This document shows positions 11,060-22,267 of a stretch of DNA of 64,000 nt, piece by piece. A model generated the notes under the pieces. That model was given only the letters and a program-made list of their open reading frames with translations, ran no database searches and was not told the origin of the DNA. This DNA is from Dolomedes plantarius (Eukaryota; Arthropoda; Arachnida; Araneae; Dolomedidae), in assembly GCA_907164885.2 (NCBI GenBank), contig OU015491.1, positions 118,338,431 to 118,402,430 of the forward strand, given 5' to 3'. Made by a program: the position numbers and the translations under genes. The first letter of the stretch is position 1. Each line of letters starts with the position of its first letter.

Positions 11060-12177
11060 TGTAAAGAGTCGGTATGCTAGTTGATATAATACAAAATGCT
11101 CACCCATTTGTCGCAGCCGTCTACATCGAATTCACCGATAACGCTGGTCCATAGTAGTACATAAAGTTCACACAGTGTTCACAGAGTTCGTGGGTACAGT
11201 TTGTTCACTGTAGCGTCGCGGTGTATCCTCGTCCTATTTATCCAGTTCTCTTGGGACTAAAGAGTTCGGGGTCCTTTTATGTCGAAGGTCACTTATTGAA
11301 GACTCCTCGTACGTTACTCAGCACGGGTAGCTTTTCCCACACTATGCGGGTCGGTCAGCATTGGTGGGCGGTCAATGTTGCTCAGCATAGGTGCCTTCTC
11401 TTCCGATATGCGGGTCGATCAGCACTGATGGGTGGTCATCTGGGTGTCCAACTCACTAAGCGACGGTGCGTATCTCTCTGGTATCGGCTTAAACTTAATG
11501 GTAGTGTCGTCTCTTCTACCTCGGCACTATGTTGACATCTATGGGCAATCGCTACTTCTGCAACTTCTCGTCGCTGATTATTCTATTTTGCGTCCAGAGC
11601 TAACGCTGTTCAATCCGTACGTATTATGTAGTTGCGTAGGACCGGCGTCTTTCTTCTAATATTATACAGTGGGTCTCTTCTCAGCCCTGTAGCAGCTTAT
11701 TTTTTTGTTGAGTTTCGTAAGTTAGGGCTCTCGTCGGCCCGTTGGCAGCTTACTGAGTTATCATCTCTTTTTTTTAATGGCGCTCTCTCCACAAATGTCT
11801 CATCATCTTGTATATATTCTTCTCCATCCTCGTCTCATTGGTTCTCGCTTCCTCGGTCCCTATTCGCTCGCCCCTCCCTTGTTTATAGAGGGGGCGGATG
11901 CGATTAGCTCTCATAGGTTATTCTTGTCTCTTGCCTTTCGCAATTGCATAAGTTCTGGCGCCGATTATGTCTGGTAAAACTTCCCATCAGACGGCCCCAC
12001 CTGCTCGACCTCCGACCTCAGATATACGGCCGTTGACAACTTAATTTCTCCGTTTTTTATGGTACCGTAAATCTGGCGTTATAAAAATGTCGGGACTGTA
12101 AATTTGCTTGTCCACGCAAGCTGGGTGGCCCCTTAACAATTTAGGTTTCTGTTGTTTTCACATTCCGACTCTTTACA
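11060..12177. mobile_element. 1.1-kb element with terminal inverted repeats, class unclear
   Basis: The segment begins TGTAAAGAGTCGGTATG, and its right end read inward is TGTAAAGAGTCGGAATG (16 of 17 match). It is clearly richer in GC than its surroundings. It starts TG and ends CA, so a solo LTR is possible. The 17-bp inverted ends fit a DNA transposon better. A flanking duplication is not convincing (GCGATTA against GCAATAA). Open frames at 11221-11535 and 11632-11907 resemble no protein I recognise. Confidence 0.45.
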
Positions 12178-13195
12178 GCAATAATAGACATCGACGTAGC
12201 TTAATGATCTAGGATCCCCTAAAGAAGAACCTTTTCTAAGGTTCTGTCAGGTCAATAATACAGACATAATTTTACCTTATGCAGCGTCTAAATTCTGGCG
12301 TCGTTTAAATTATTTCGTATCAGAATGAAAGAATTGTATCTTCGTTCAACTCACAGCAAAATGAAAATTTGTGAACAGAGAAGAATTATATACTTCGAGG
12401 TAAGAGAGGCTGCTTTCACATAAATTTTATAAGTTTACCAAAATAATTCATTGCTCCATGTTAATCTTTTACCGTGCAAAGTTAATAATAGAAACTTTAA
12501 CATGCCCAACCTCCATTGTTCGGTGTTGGGTCAAACACCCACACTAGAAATTATCACCATCTCCACCAGTTTGACACAAATATATAATGTACTTTTTCCT
12601 TCTCTTTCACTATGCAAAAGAATTTTTTCATTAAAATTAGGAAATACAACTAAACCTTACTTTTGAATTGGAAAAGAATGCTAATGTTTTAAAGTGCACT
12701 TTGATAGGACACGTGATAACAAAGATAATTGAGACTTGTAATACGAATATAAAACCAAACACAAATTAGGGAATAATGGTATTTAAATCCAGATTTAAAA
12801 TTGTTTTCAAGCAAAATATTTTCTAACGAGCCTTAAAATATCGGAGAATATTTTATTTCCCGCCGATAGATGTATTTAAATTTCTTAAGTACCATGTTAA
12901 AATTATCAAAAATTATATTTTAAGAAATTTTCCACAAATAAAAGCATTTATCGACTCTCTTACCGCCTTAAAACAATTTAGATTAAATCTTTGGGAAATT
13001 CTCCAGAAGTTATATATAGCTGATTCTTTTATTTCGTTCTGATCGTTCGATATTTTGCGTCTCTTTTTATGGTAGAGTTTATACTAGGAAATATCTTAGA
13101 GATAAGATTTAATGTTTTTTTTAAACATCAGTCATGAAAACTGAAAAAAGTTTAACTTCCCTGTTTTATTTAACTCTTATTTTAGTGAACTTTTT
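12178..13195. other. Intergenic, nothing recognised
   Basis: AT-rich DNA without recognised genes. A small hairpin (AGAACCTT / AAGGTTCT) lies near 12227-12247. Confidence 0.4.
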
Positions 13196-13492
<297 letters not shown>

Positions 13493-15171
13493 ACTATACA
13501 CAGAAATTTCAGAGTTATTTTGAACTACCAGAATGCACGAACATGTGGTGCATGAATTGTAAGAAGAGAATTCATATTAAACATATGCTTGAGTCACAAG
13601 AGAAGCATTCTAACTTAACCTTAGCAAATAATTTTAAAATTATGAAGAAAAAGTTGCATCCAAAGATACACTGGTAATATTTATCACGATATAATTGGGA
13701 AACTTTAATTATGGTCATTAAAAACATTTGAAAAGAAAAAAATTCTAAAAGAGAATGAAATATCAAATAATAACATTTATTTGAGATGCTGATTAAAATA
13801 AATTTTTTCTTTTTTGCATTAAAATATCTCTTAATGTTGTGCCTTTACATAATGTTTTATAACTGAAAAGAAGTTTTAAAGCAATGATTTTCTTTTATAT
13901 GTCACGTACTTGAAATTTCGGCTTAATATTTCATTTACATTAATGTTTGCTATAAACCAAGAATTTTCAGAGAACAATGAATATTTTCTCAATAAGTCAG
14001 GTGATGATAAACTACTGCATCAAGTTATCCTTAATGACTATTCTCATTTATTCCTATAACAGTGCCTTTCATTCCTTTGCAATAATAGTTGTACACAGTG
14101 CTAAAGTAAGCAGAAAATGCCAATAACCATGATTTTCTTACGAAAGTCAACAGCAGATGTGGTGAGATTCGGTGGTTACAAAAATGTCGTTAAAAGACAT
14201 ACTACTAGTATAAACTCTCAATTGTGATGCAATTGGAATTGAACGGTGAACAATTGTTAAGCTTCATGCTGTTGACATTTTCCAGTAGCAATTACAATAA
14301 TACCGCTTTTCCTGAGTGGCAACATGCGTCACCACTCCAAGTCCTAGTGGAGCAGATGAGTAGACAGAGTCAAGCTCACGGTTTCCGTTGACATTCCCAC
14401 AGAACAATGTAAATAACAGGTATCGTCACCATACCAGAAAAATATTCCGAAGACATTCAATCACTACCACAGTCTCGAATTTGAGATCCATGGAATCACA
14501 ATCTTCTGGTACCACTAATACTTTATTCGGCCTTTATACGTGCATAAACTCTGTTTTGACATCAATTTAGTCAGATTAAAAATTTTACTATTGAGTGTGC
14601 ATTTTGACCTTGATTTTTCCTTTTGATTTTTCTATTTCAAAATATCATCAATACACTTGCCTTTCCGCATTAGAAATGTTGAGCGGTTTTGAGGCAGCTC
14701 CAGCTACCCTGCTATTGGGTAATCATGCATTAAGATGGATAATTATTTCCACTGCTCTGTAGGAGAGCCTTGATATGTTTGTAACGTAGATGTATATAAC
14801 ATAGATAGTGTACATCATTTCAACTTAATATGACTACACGGAAAATAACTAACCAAATCACAATATATCGTTAAGGAAATGGACTTGTTTACCATTTGTT
14901 AGCCCAACAGTTACTGCACATTTATTTTTAAGTGTGTGTGTGGGCTAATGTGATAACTAATGAACTTGGAATTTAAAACATCTAAAAGAAATCGAATTTT
15001 TAATCGTAACTTTTTTTAAAATTTATAAAACAACCGTTGTAATCCAATTTATACTTTTTGATTAAAAACTTTAATAATTTAATTTGCAAATAAATAACCA
15101 GACTTTTTTTATAGCTTTTTTATAGTTATATCTGAGCAAAATATAACATTACTTAAAATTTTATATTTTAA
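13493..15171. other. Intergenic, nothing recognised
   Basis: AT-rich sequence with no recognised gene, repeat end or RNA. Confidence 0.4.
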
Positions 15172-15733
15172 CTAGTAGGTAACCATCCATTTTGACGTCA
15201 TAAAAGTAAATGAAAGTTAAAAAATATCCCGAATTATCTAAAATATTGCATTTAATCCACACCTTGTAAAAGCAAACCCTTTCATTATTTTTTATTTATT
15301 TAGTTTTTCATGCGATTGGAGTAGTAGACTGCCATCCAACCCATCATTTTGACGTCATAATACTAAAAATGACGTCATAATGGAAAAAGTATATGAAAGT
15401 TAAAAATTTTTTTAACAGTTCACTACGTGATTCATTCACATTCAAATTTGTTTACTTTCAGAATTCATCGCAAAAGTAAACAGATTTTTAAAAACTGTTA
15501 AATATACAGCTAAAAACATCCAATTTTTTTTAGTTCTGAATGTTTTATAGAAAAATAGGCTGAACAAACGTGATTTGAGGGAGAAGATATTTGTTTTTAG
15601 GTAAGAAAAAGTTCTGATCCACATTTGAAATTGAAATTAGGCCTAACCGGTGGTTTGTTTACTGAGAGCTTCAATTGAAAGATGAGTACAACCCGGAAGT
15701 GTCATACAGAGACAACGGCTATTATATATAGGA
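15172..15733 (-). mobile_element. Non-autonomous Helitron
   Basis: On the minus strand it starts A|TCCTATATATAATAGCCGTTG, a Helitron-type 5' end, and ends GGTTACCTACTAG|T. The hairpin before CTAG is weak, so the 3' boundary is less certain than for the other Helitrons here. The element is noncoding. Its 3' half holds a short block repeated with the palindrome TGACGTCA at 15193, 15350 and 15370. Confidence 0.55.
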
Positions 15734-17259
15734 TATTTGTAATTTTTCGGCATATTTTACTAATCATGATCTGCAAATAAGTATCATTTCGATACAATGT
15801 TGAATTCCTATTTCTTTCAATTTTAATGTTATTTTGGCAAGTTTTATGAACAGAGCAAATACCTCAAAAATGTACACCTAGGTATATACATTTTAAAATT
15901 TCTCGAGTCATTAGAATAAATATATACTCATTTACAGAAAGAAAATATTAAAAAGGGTATAATTTATCATATCGGAGAGGAAGTCTCTCACGAGATACTG
16001 TAAAAATCGATTTTGAAATTGCAGCCGGTTCTAGTTCCTCTTGCCGTTTACTATTTATCAGCTTCAGAGCAAATTGAGATATTTCTTCTCTGCTCGTGAA
16101 TATTGGAAAGTGTATTCTTTCAGCAAGTTCTCTCCTTAAAGGTTTTCATTTATTATAAATTGTCTGAAATATGTTTCATCAAGGGAAACTGGAAATCCGT
16201 TATGCTTCCTTACAATCATAATATCTTAAAACGTTGTGTGTGAAATAATAGTTTTTACTAAGTTTAAATATTTTCAAATATTACAGGGTGCTTTGAAGAA
16301 AGAATAAAATTGACATCTAGGCTAACAGATAGACCAAATAAATGTCACGTATGAATATATTTTAAAAGGAAAAGAGCATAACCTCGCATACGACTAAACT
16401 CTTAAACTGCGGTAGGATGTGCACGTATACTGTTACCACAAACATTTCTGAAACAATTGACTTGCACAATTACCCTAAGATCATAATGTATACTAAAAGG
16501 AAAGAAATGTTTCTCGTTAAATATGTTACTATGCATATGTAAAATGCTCAATTTTAAATAAATTTAAAAGAATTTTTTATTTAAATAATATAATTATCTC
16601 CTTGATTCAACAAAATAGTTACAATAGTTTCAACAAAATAGTGTACCACAGCAATTCTAGTCATTTGTTTGGTTGCAGTTGAGAAGTGTGTGCAAAAAAT
16701 AAATTGTTTATCTAAATGAATAATTTAAGAGAAAAAAATCCTAAATTTGTTAAAGTCATACATTATACATAAATTTGTTTATATAAATTATGTATATATT
16801 CATAAATGTGACGCAAAAATTATTAATATCAATGAACACTTAGAAGTCGTTGGCCAGAAGTGGAGATTTATCAACAAAACAACACAGATTTTACACATAA
16901 AATCCATTTTGTTCCTCTCTCAACTATCCCTGATCCATATCAGAAATTATACCTTGGATAAATAGTGTCTTATCTACTCAAAATCTGCATCGCGTCTTTC
17001 TAAACCTACACGTACTTTATAGTCAAAATGCCAATTATACCTTGGGAATTCCAGCAGATTATACTCGTCTTCAATAGCCTAGATTCACAGGCAAAAGGCT
17101 AACATAAGATTTATTTACTCGAATTCCGGTATAATGATACTTGCCCTGCAAAATTCAAATGGATATTTTGCACATCCTTGATGATTCGTATTTGTGCATT
17201 CTCTATATAGAATTGTTTAAGGAGGGATATAAAAATTCAAACTAAAGGGGAAAGGCAAC
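15734..17259. other. Intergenic, nothing recognised
   Basis: No coding sequence or repeat ends were found. Confidence 0.4.
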
Positions 17260-17564
17260 GCTGTTGTTGTTGATCATCCCCATGGGGCTTCTAAAACAGG
17301 TATCCAGTCCGAAGTACATATGAAGAGACTGCAGACAATATACCAGGATAAATACATATACACAGTGATAATTTATTTTTACAAAGATAATTACCCCGGC
17401 GTTCGACAGTGGTGCTTTTCTATCTTCCCTTTTAAGACGGGTTTCCTGTTTTATGCGAAAGACTGACTTTACCCTAGATGGTAAAGTCAGTCTTTCTCTG
17501 GAACCGAACTAAAGCCCACAGCGTGAAAGGCGAAGATTCTATCCACTATGCCAACTGGGTAGTC
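17260..17564 (-). mobile_element. tRNA-Glu-like SINE, family 5
   Basis: The minus-strand head reads GTTGGCATAGTGGATAGAAT and CTTCGCCTTTCACGC, like the D arm and anticodon arm of a glutamate tRNA with anticodon TTC. A degraded TTCGGTTCC follows. The body ends in CCCCATGGGG and a (CAA)n-like tail. The flanks AAAGGCAAC (17251-17259) and AAAGGAAC (17565-17572) may be a target duplication with one indel. A 16-bp perfect palindrome (17458-17495) lies just after the tRNA-like part. Confidence 0.6.
17458..17495. repeat. Perfect 16-bp inverted repeat, 6-nt loop
   Basis: AAAGACTGACTTTACC is followed by CTAGAT and then the exact reverse complement. Confidence 0.9.
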
Positions 17565-18666
17565 AAAGGAACACTGAAGGGTAACTTATTGGTCACACCA
17601 TGAACGTTAAATAAGATACAGAATTAAAATTTATTTTTGGAATAACTAACACACACACACACACACTGGGTGTGAATGTGTATAAAGTTTCAATATACCA
17701 TTGATGATGTCCTTGTTTTGCTATTCATAGTTTTTTCTGAGACACAAAAAAATTTCCATTGAATAACAGGAGATGATGTGGTTACAAATTCTTTTAAAAT
17801 TAAATGATTTAATTAAATGTGAAACCATTGTTACATTTTTTCTTTGAAAATCTCACTTCAGGACATTTGGAGAGCATTTACAGAATTATAAGAAATTTAC
17901 TGAAACGTTCCAGAAATATATTCCTATTTGAATAAAATGAGAGAGAATTTTGCAAAATGACTTAGAAAATTAAATTTTCTATTGAGATAAAACATAAGAA
18001 CAGTGTTTTATCATTACATTTTTTTAGCTGTTTTAATAATAACCAGAAATGAAAATAATTTAAAAAATGCCTTTCAAGAGATATTAGAGAACTAAAGAAT
18101 GAATAATGAATAATTCGGTTGCAGAGTTCTTTTATGAAAAAAGAAATTTTCTGCTTATGACCTGAATTTCTAATTCCGATATTTTTTTCTCAGGCGGGTT
18201 TAAAACTGAGAAAGATTTAATTTTCTTCACCGCAATATTAAAAAAAAATAATTTATCTCTGACACAGAATTAAGCATGCAATGCAGTGGAAATAAATATA
18301 CTTCTGCACGTTATTATCTTAATATTTTTTCACTTAATGAGATATACGTTCTTTTTGGATCGATATCAAGCCTTCCGTGGTTTTACATTATTCCGAAACA
18401 CAAAAGAATGTGGAATTTGTTTCAATTATCTTAGCTACAAAAGGCTAGAATGCAAAAATATAGATAAAGATGCGACTTCTAAAAGTTTTTCTTTTGGAAA
18501 CTTTCTTAACTATTCACATAAAATGAATAGAAATCGGAAATTATTTCGTATGTTTGTGACACCGTCATAAATATATGTCTAAAATAAATAGTACATAGCA
18601 TTACATTTCTGATATACATATAGCAGCGTCCTAAACTTGCGCCATTAGAGGATATATTATATAATA
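17565..18666. other. Intergenic with a short (CA)n tract
   Basis: A CA dinucleotide run lies at 17649-17666. A 94-codon plus-strand frame at 18286-18570 resembles nothing known to me. Confidence 0.4.
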
Positions 18667-20076
18667 CACTGCTGGCCACTGTAAATGCAACACCCTGAAG
18701 GAAACATGCAAATAACATGAAATTTACAACATGCATTAGCGGAGGTGAGATATGCAAATGATTAGAATTTCAGCGCAGACGCACATCACGCGCTTGTGGC
18801 GCCACTTCAAAGCGCTATTTAAGGCTTGGAGATTTCGACGATTTCAAGTTCGGCAATTGTGTTTTTCTTGAGGTTTTTTTCAAAAAAAAACGATCAATTA
18901 TGCCTCGTCGAAAACAGCGATCAACTTTTGATCAAGTATCCGAGTTCGACAGAGGAAGGATAGTGGCCTACCGAGATTGTGGATTATCTTTCTGGGAAAT
19001 CGGTAGTCGTGTTGGACGAAACCAAACAACTGTAATGCGGATATGTGATCGTTGGATGCAGGAGGGTCCGACGGACCTGAGTGTTCGATCGCATCCACCT
19101 CAGCGCACCACTTCACGTGATGACAGGCAAATTGTGCACATGGCAGTGACGGATCGCTCAGACACATCACGAACCATAGCCCAGCACATGCAGTCTGTAA
19201 CGCATCATCCAGTGTCTGCGCGTACCATTCGACGCCGTTTACAGCAGAGTGGTCTGTCCGCAAGACGTCCATTGCTTTGTCTACCCTTGACGCAGAACCA
19301 CAGACGTCTCCACCGCCAATGGTGCGATGACAGAAGGATGTGGACGGCAGAATGGAATGAAATTGCCTTTACTGACGAGTCACGCTTCTGTCTGCAACAC
19401 CACGATGGTCGCATTAGAGTCTGGAGACACCGTGAAGAGAGGATGCTGAACAGCTGCGTTATGCACCGCCACACTGGTCCTGCACCGGGTATTATGGTAT
19501 GGGGCGGTATTGGATATCACTCTCGCACACCTCTAGTACGCATTGCCGGTACTTTAAACAGCCAGCGCTACATCTCCGAGGTGTTGGAGCCAGTTGTCAC
19601 TCCTTACCTTCAGGGCTTGCCCACAGCCATATTTCAACAGGATAATGCGCGACCACACGTGGCACGCATTGTCCAACGGTTCTTCGTCAATCGCCAGATT
19701 GAACTGCTTCCCTGACCGCCTCGCTCTCCGGATCTTTCGCCGATAGAAAACATGTGGTCCATGGTTGCTCTACGATTGACCCAGATTCCATCCCCAGCTG
19801 CCACAGCAGATCAACTTTGGCAACGTGTGGAAGCTGCTTGGTCTGCTGTACCCCAAGAACTCATCCAAAGTCTCTTTGAATCAATGCCGAGGCGTGTGGC
19901 AGCGGTGATCTCCAACAATGGCGGCTACTCTGGCTACTGATTTTTGTAGGAACCACACTTCACAGAAGTCTATAAATTTAATCATTTGATACCTGGTCAA
20001 CATGTTATCTACAAAATAAATTTTGTTGTGATATCTCTTGTCTTTCTTGGTGTTGGAATTTGGGTGGCCAGCAGTG
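18667..20076 (+). mobile_element. Nearly intact Tc1-type transposon (1410 bp)
   Basis: Both ends begin CACTGCTGGCCAC read inward, and the inverted repeats extend to about 28 bp with AACACC conserved. TA dinucleotides flank both ends (18665-18666 and 20077-20078). The single gene (18900-19940) fills most of the element with normal spacing. Apart from one nonsense codon the element looks complete, which suggests fairly recent activity of this family. Transposase supplied by an intact relative could still act on its ends. Confidence 0.93.
18900..19940 (+). pseudogene. Tc1-family DD34E transposase with one in-frame stop
   Basis: Tc1/mariner transposases bind the terminal inverted repeats and cut and rejoin DNA at TA sites. 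The reading starts MPRRKQRSTFDQVSEFDRGR, followed by paired helix-turn-helix regions in the first ~120 residues. The catalytic motifs are FTDESRF, QQDNARPH and SPDLSPIEN, with exactly 34 residues between the second Asp and the Glu (DD34E). The frame is open throughout except a TGA at 19713-19715, codon 272, in the ELLP-W-P region where Trp (TGG) is usual. Downstream it stays in frame to a natural end, NNGGYSGY, 346 codons in all. Without readthrough the product would lack the catalytic Glu, so I call it a pseudogene. Confidence 0.93.
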
Positions 20077-20172
20077 TATGTTGACCATTCTGGATTAAAT
20101 TTCTTTTGCTTGTTAAATTTGTGAGGGCGCATCCAAATAATAACACACATTTGGAAGAGTAAAAGTTTATAA

Positions 20173-20182
20173 TTTATTTATT
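20173..20182 (-). promoter_or_regulatory. Poly(A) signal AATAAATAAA
   Basis: Overlapping AATAAA hexamers on the minus strand, about 16-25 bp after the stop codon of the H15-like exon. Confidence 0.5.
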
Positions 20183-20197
20183 TATAAAAAGTGTGAT

Positions 20198-20458
20198 CTA
20201 CTTCCTTCTACTTCTTTTCCGCTTTATTTTTTTACTTTTTTCTCTTGAACTACGCTTTCGCTTAACTGATCCTTTATTCCTAATGTTATTTCCAAAATCT
20301 TGCTTTAACATTCCATTTCTCATTTGTTTCTTCACAAATAAATTTATGTCTTCATCTAAAAGTTTGATATCACATCCGAATGCCTCGGAGAGTTCTTTAC
20401 GAATTATTTTTAAAGAGCCCTTCTTGCTTCTTCGAAAATACTTTACACTTTCCAAAAC
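20198..20458 (-). CDS. Putative terminal exon of a linker-histone-like (H15) protein
   Basis: The reading begins VLESVKYFRRSKKGSLKIIR, then KELSEAFGCDIKLLDEDINL and FVKKQMRNGMLKQ. It ends in a very basic tail of Lys, Arg and Ser (KRKRSSREKSKKIKRKRSRR). This lines up without gaps with the globular winged-helix domain of histone H1: the GSL..I...L turn, then D(V/I)..L....I......G.L.Q. H1 proteins bind linker DNA, and short, Arg-rich members occur in sperm chromatin. The exon start is inferred from an acceptor, TTGTTCAAACAG|G, at 20459-20461. A poly(A) signal follows the stop by about 16 bp. The N-terminal exon was not found in the window. An ATG at 20486-20488 would add ten residues read through the presumed intron, so I prefer the spliced model. 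The assignment is by similarity seen by eye. A retained pseudogene fragment is the main alternative. Confidence 0.5.
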   Translation of the reverse strand, partial: VLESVKYFRRSKKGSLKIIRKELSEAFGCDIKLLDEDINLFVKKQMRNGMLKQDFGNNIRNKGSVKRKRSSREKSKKIKRKRSRRK

Positions 20459-21029
20459 CTGTTTGAACAAGATGGAATATATATGCATACATACGATGAA
20501 ACTTTCACTTAGTTTTACTCTAATTCAGATATATTTTCTGGTAAAAAATAACTTACGTTTATCAGAAAAATAAACATTTAGATGCAAAGTGTAACTGAGG
20601 TAAATAAATAAATTTTAGAAAATATCAGGGCGGGCAAAATATTTTTATCCTGAGTCCTTTCGCCATAAATAATGCACTTGGGAACCTTTATGACGGTGGC
20701 ATAAAGGAATGGTAATTCTGAGCATACGATTGCTTTTAGTGTATTGAGGAAAGTAAATATCCTGTAATTACTTTCCTCATTAATTGTATACTATTGCATT
20801 AGGTCCATAAGAAAGTTCACACCGTCTACCTTGTGATTGGGGCATATATGGTCTTATTTCATTATTTTAGATGTCAAATTATGAACGGTATTAAAATTAA
20901 TGTAAATGTGCTCATGAAATTATTTGTTCATTCAAAGGTTACACACAGGTCCGCGGTTACTAAAAGTAGAGCCCCAGTATACAAAAATAAAGAGTCGCAT
21001 CACACATATTCTTTAATGTATATAAATTG
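20459..21029. other. Intron or intergenic sequence with a 12-bp palindrome
   Basis: The sequence lies upstream of the H15-like exon on the minus strand. An inverted repeat TGAGGAAAGTAA / TTACTTTCCTCA (20745-20756 and 20768-20779) has an 11-nt loop. No other exon was recognised. Confidence 0.35.
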
Positions 21030-21222
21030 CAAATTTACCTCTGGAGGTGCGAGGTCAACTGTTCTGTTCTCGTCACTTCACTCGGTTCTAAATTACGGGA
21101 CCGCTTATAGGAGATAATGCTGGTCACCTGTACGGAACCCCTTAAATGAATGGCCAGCAGTCTCCCCTTTACTGAGAACAAATGGCGTGATAGCCAATCT
21201 TCCGGGCATTTGTAATAAATAA
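21030..21222 (+). mobile_element. Chimeric SINE: family 2 middle joined to family 3 end
   Basis: 21030-21101 matches the body of SINE family 2 (AAATTTACCTCTGGAGGTG, then TCTCGTCACTTCACTCGGTT). From about 21103 the sequence switches to the body of family 3 (TTATAGGAGATAATGCTGG) and runs to an AATAAATAAA tail that merges into (TA)n. No tRNA-like head is present. Confidence 0.6.

Positions 21223-21227
<5 letters not shown>

Positions 21228-21289
<62 letters not shown>
21228..21289. repeat. (TA)n microsatellite
   Basis: A pure TA run seeded at the A-rich tail of the chimeric SINE. Confidence 0.95.
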
Positions 21290-21294
<5 letters not shown>

Positions 21295-21590
21295 GTGTGT
21301 GATAATAATACTAACTACCTATAATCGCCCATTCTGTACTTCATCTCTGGTAACCCATCCATGGTAACCCGTCCTTCTTGTCTTGACGTAAACTCTTCGC
21401 CTTCCCACATACTAACTTCCTCCGCCAATTCTGGCAACCTCTCTGACCTAATTCTATTTTGGCGCTTTTTTGCGGGAGACGCTGGCCTGACTCGAAGCGA
21501 GTAAGATGTGTTGCTTTACTGTTTAATAAATTAGTTTGTTCCTGAAGCCGACTATATTATTTTCCGGCCACGATGCAAGATACAATTTCA
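21295..21590 (+). mobile_element. Possible solo LTR
   Basis: A GC-richer ~295-bp block begins TGTGTGATAATAATACTAAC, has an AATAAA in its 3' part (near 21524), and ends GATGCAAGATACA. A TG...CA frame with a late poly(A) signal resembles an LTR. No target duplication, primer-binding site or second copy was found. Confidence 0.25.
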
Positions 21591-21608
21591 TGAGATGTCC
21601 ATCCGGAC

Positions 21609-21613
<5 letters not shown>

Positions 21614-21667
<54 letters not shown>
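21614..21667. repeat. (TA)n microsatellite
   Basis: A pure TA dinucleotide run. Confidence 0.95.
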
Positions 21668-21670
<3 letters not shown>

Positions 21671-22267
21671 CTTATTCAGCTGTCCTAACTTTGAAATGTG
21701 TGATTTCATAACTGAACGGTCCGAATGATTTAAATACTTTTCCTTCTTTAATTAAATAAATACCATTCAAAACATGATATTTCCTCTTGTTCTGATATAT
21801 CTCCAATGGCTTTAATATACATAGATAATCTTTTTGATGATTAATTGTGTTCATATTGAACCTACATAAGACGATAATTTTGCTAGTGTTAATCTGTAGT
21901 CCTGTGTTTTGTGCCAAAGTTATTTCAGAAGGATAGAACCTTTTCCAATCCAGTATTAAGAAATAATATCGTATAAATGTACTGTCGTCCTTCTATTAGG
22001 AAGATTAGGTTTACAACCTCTGAAACAAATCATTCACTTGATAATAGTCTACTGAATGTGACGTGACTTATACCCACAATTTCTGTAAATTTCACTCGCA
22101 TGAAATCCATCCGTTTTTTATCTTTGAAATTTTTCATGGTTGTGAGACATAAGTTACATTTTCCCGTAACAACTCTTTAGTGATTTCTTGAAAAACAATT
22201 CTTTCTAGAAAAAAACCTGGAAAGTAGTGAGATACAATAACTATGGGTAAGAAATTCTTTAAAAATA
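21668..22267. other. Intergenic, nothing recognised
   Basis: AT-rich DNA between the (TA)n tract and the Tc1 element. Nothing recognised. Confidence 0.4.

Noticed and set aside
11221..11907. Overlapping plus-strand frames of 75-104 codons
   Set aside because: They overlap in different frames within a GC-rich repeat-like unit and resemble no protein.
17500..17564. Possible tRNA-Glu gene on the minus strand
   Set aside because: The T arm is degraded and no paired acceptor stem is evident. The sequence continues into a SINE body and tail.
18898..19474. Minus-strand frames of 124 and 89 codons
   Set aside because: They are antisense shadows of the Tc1 transposase on the plus strand.
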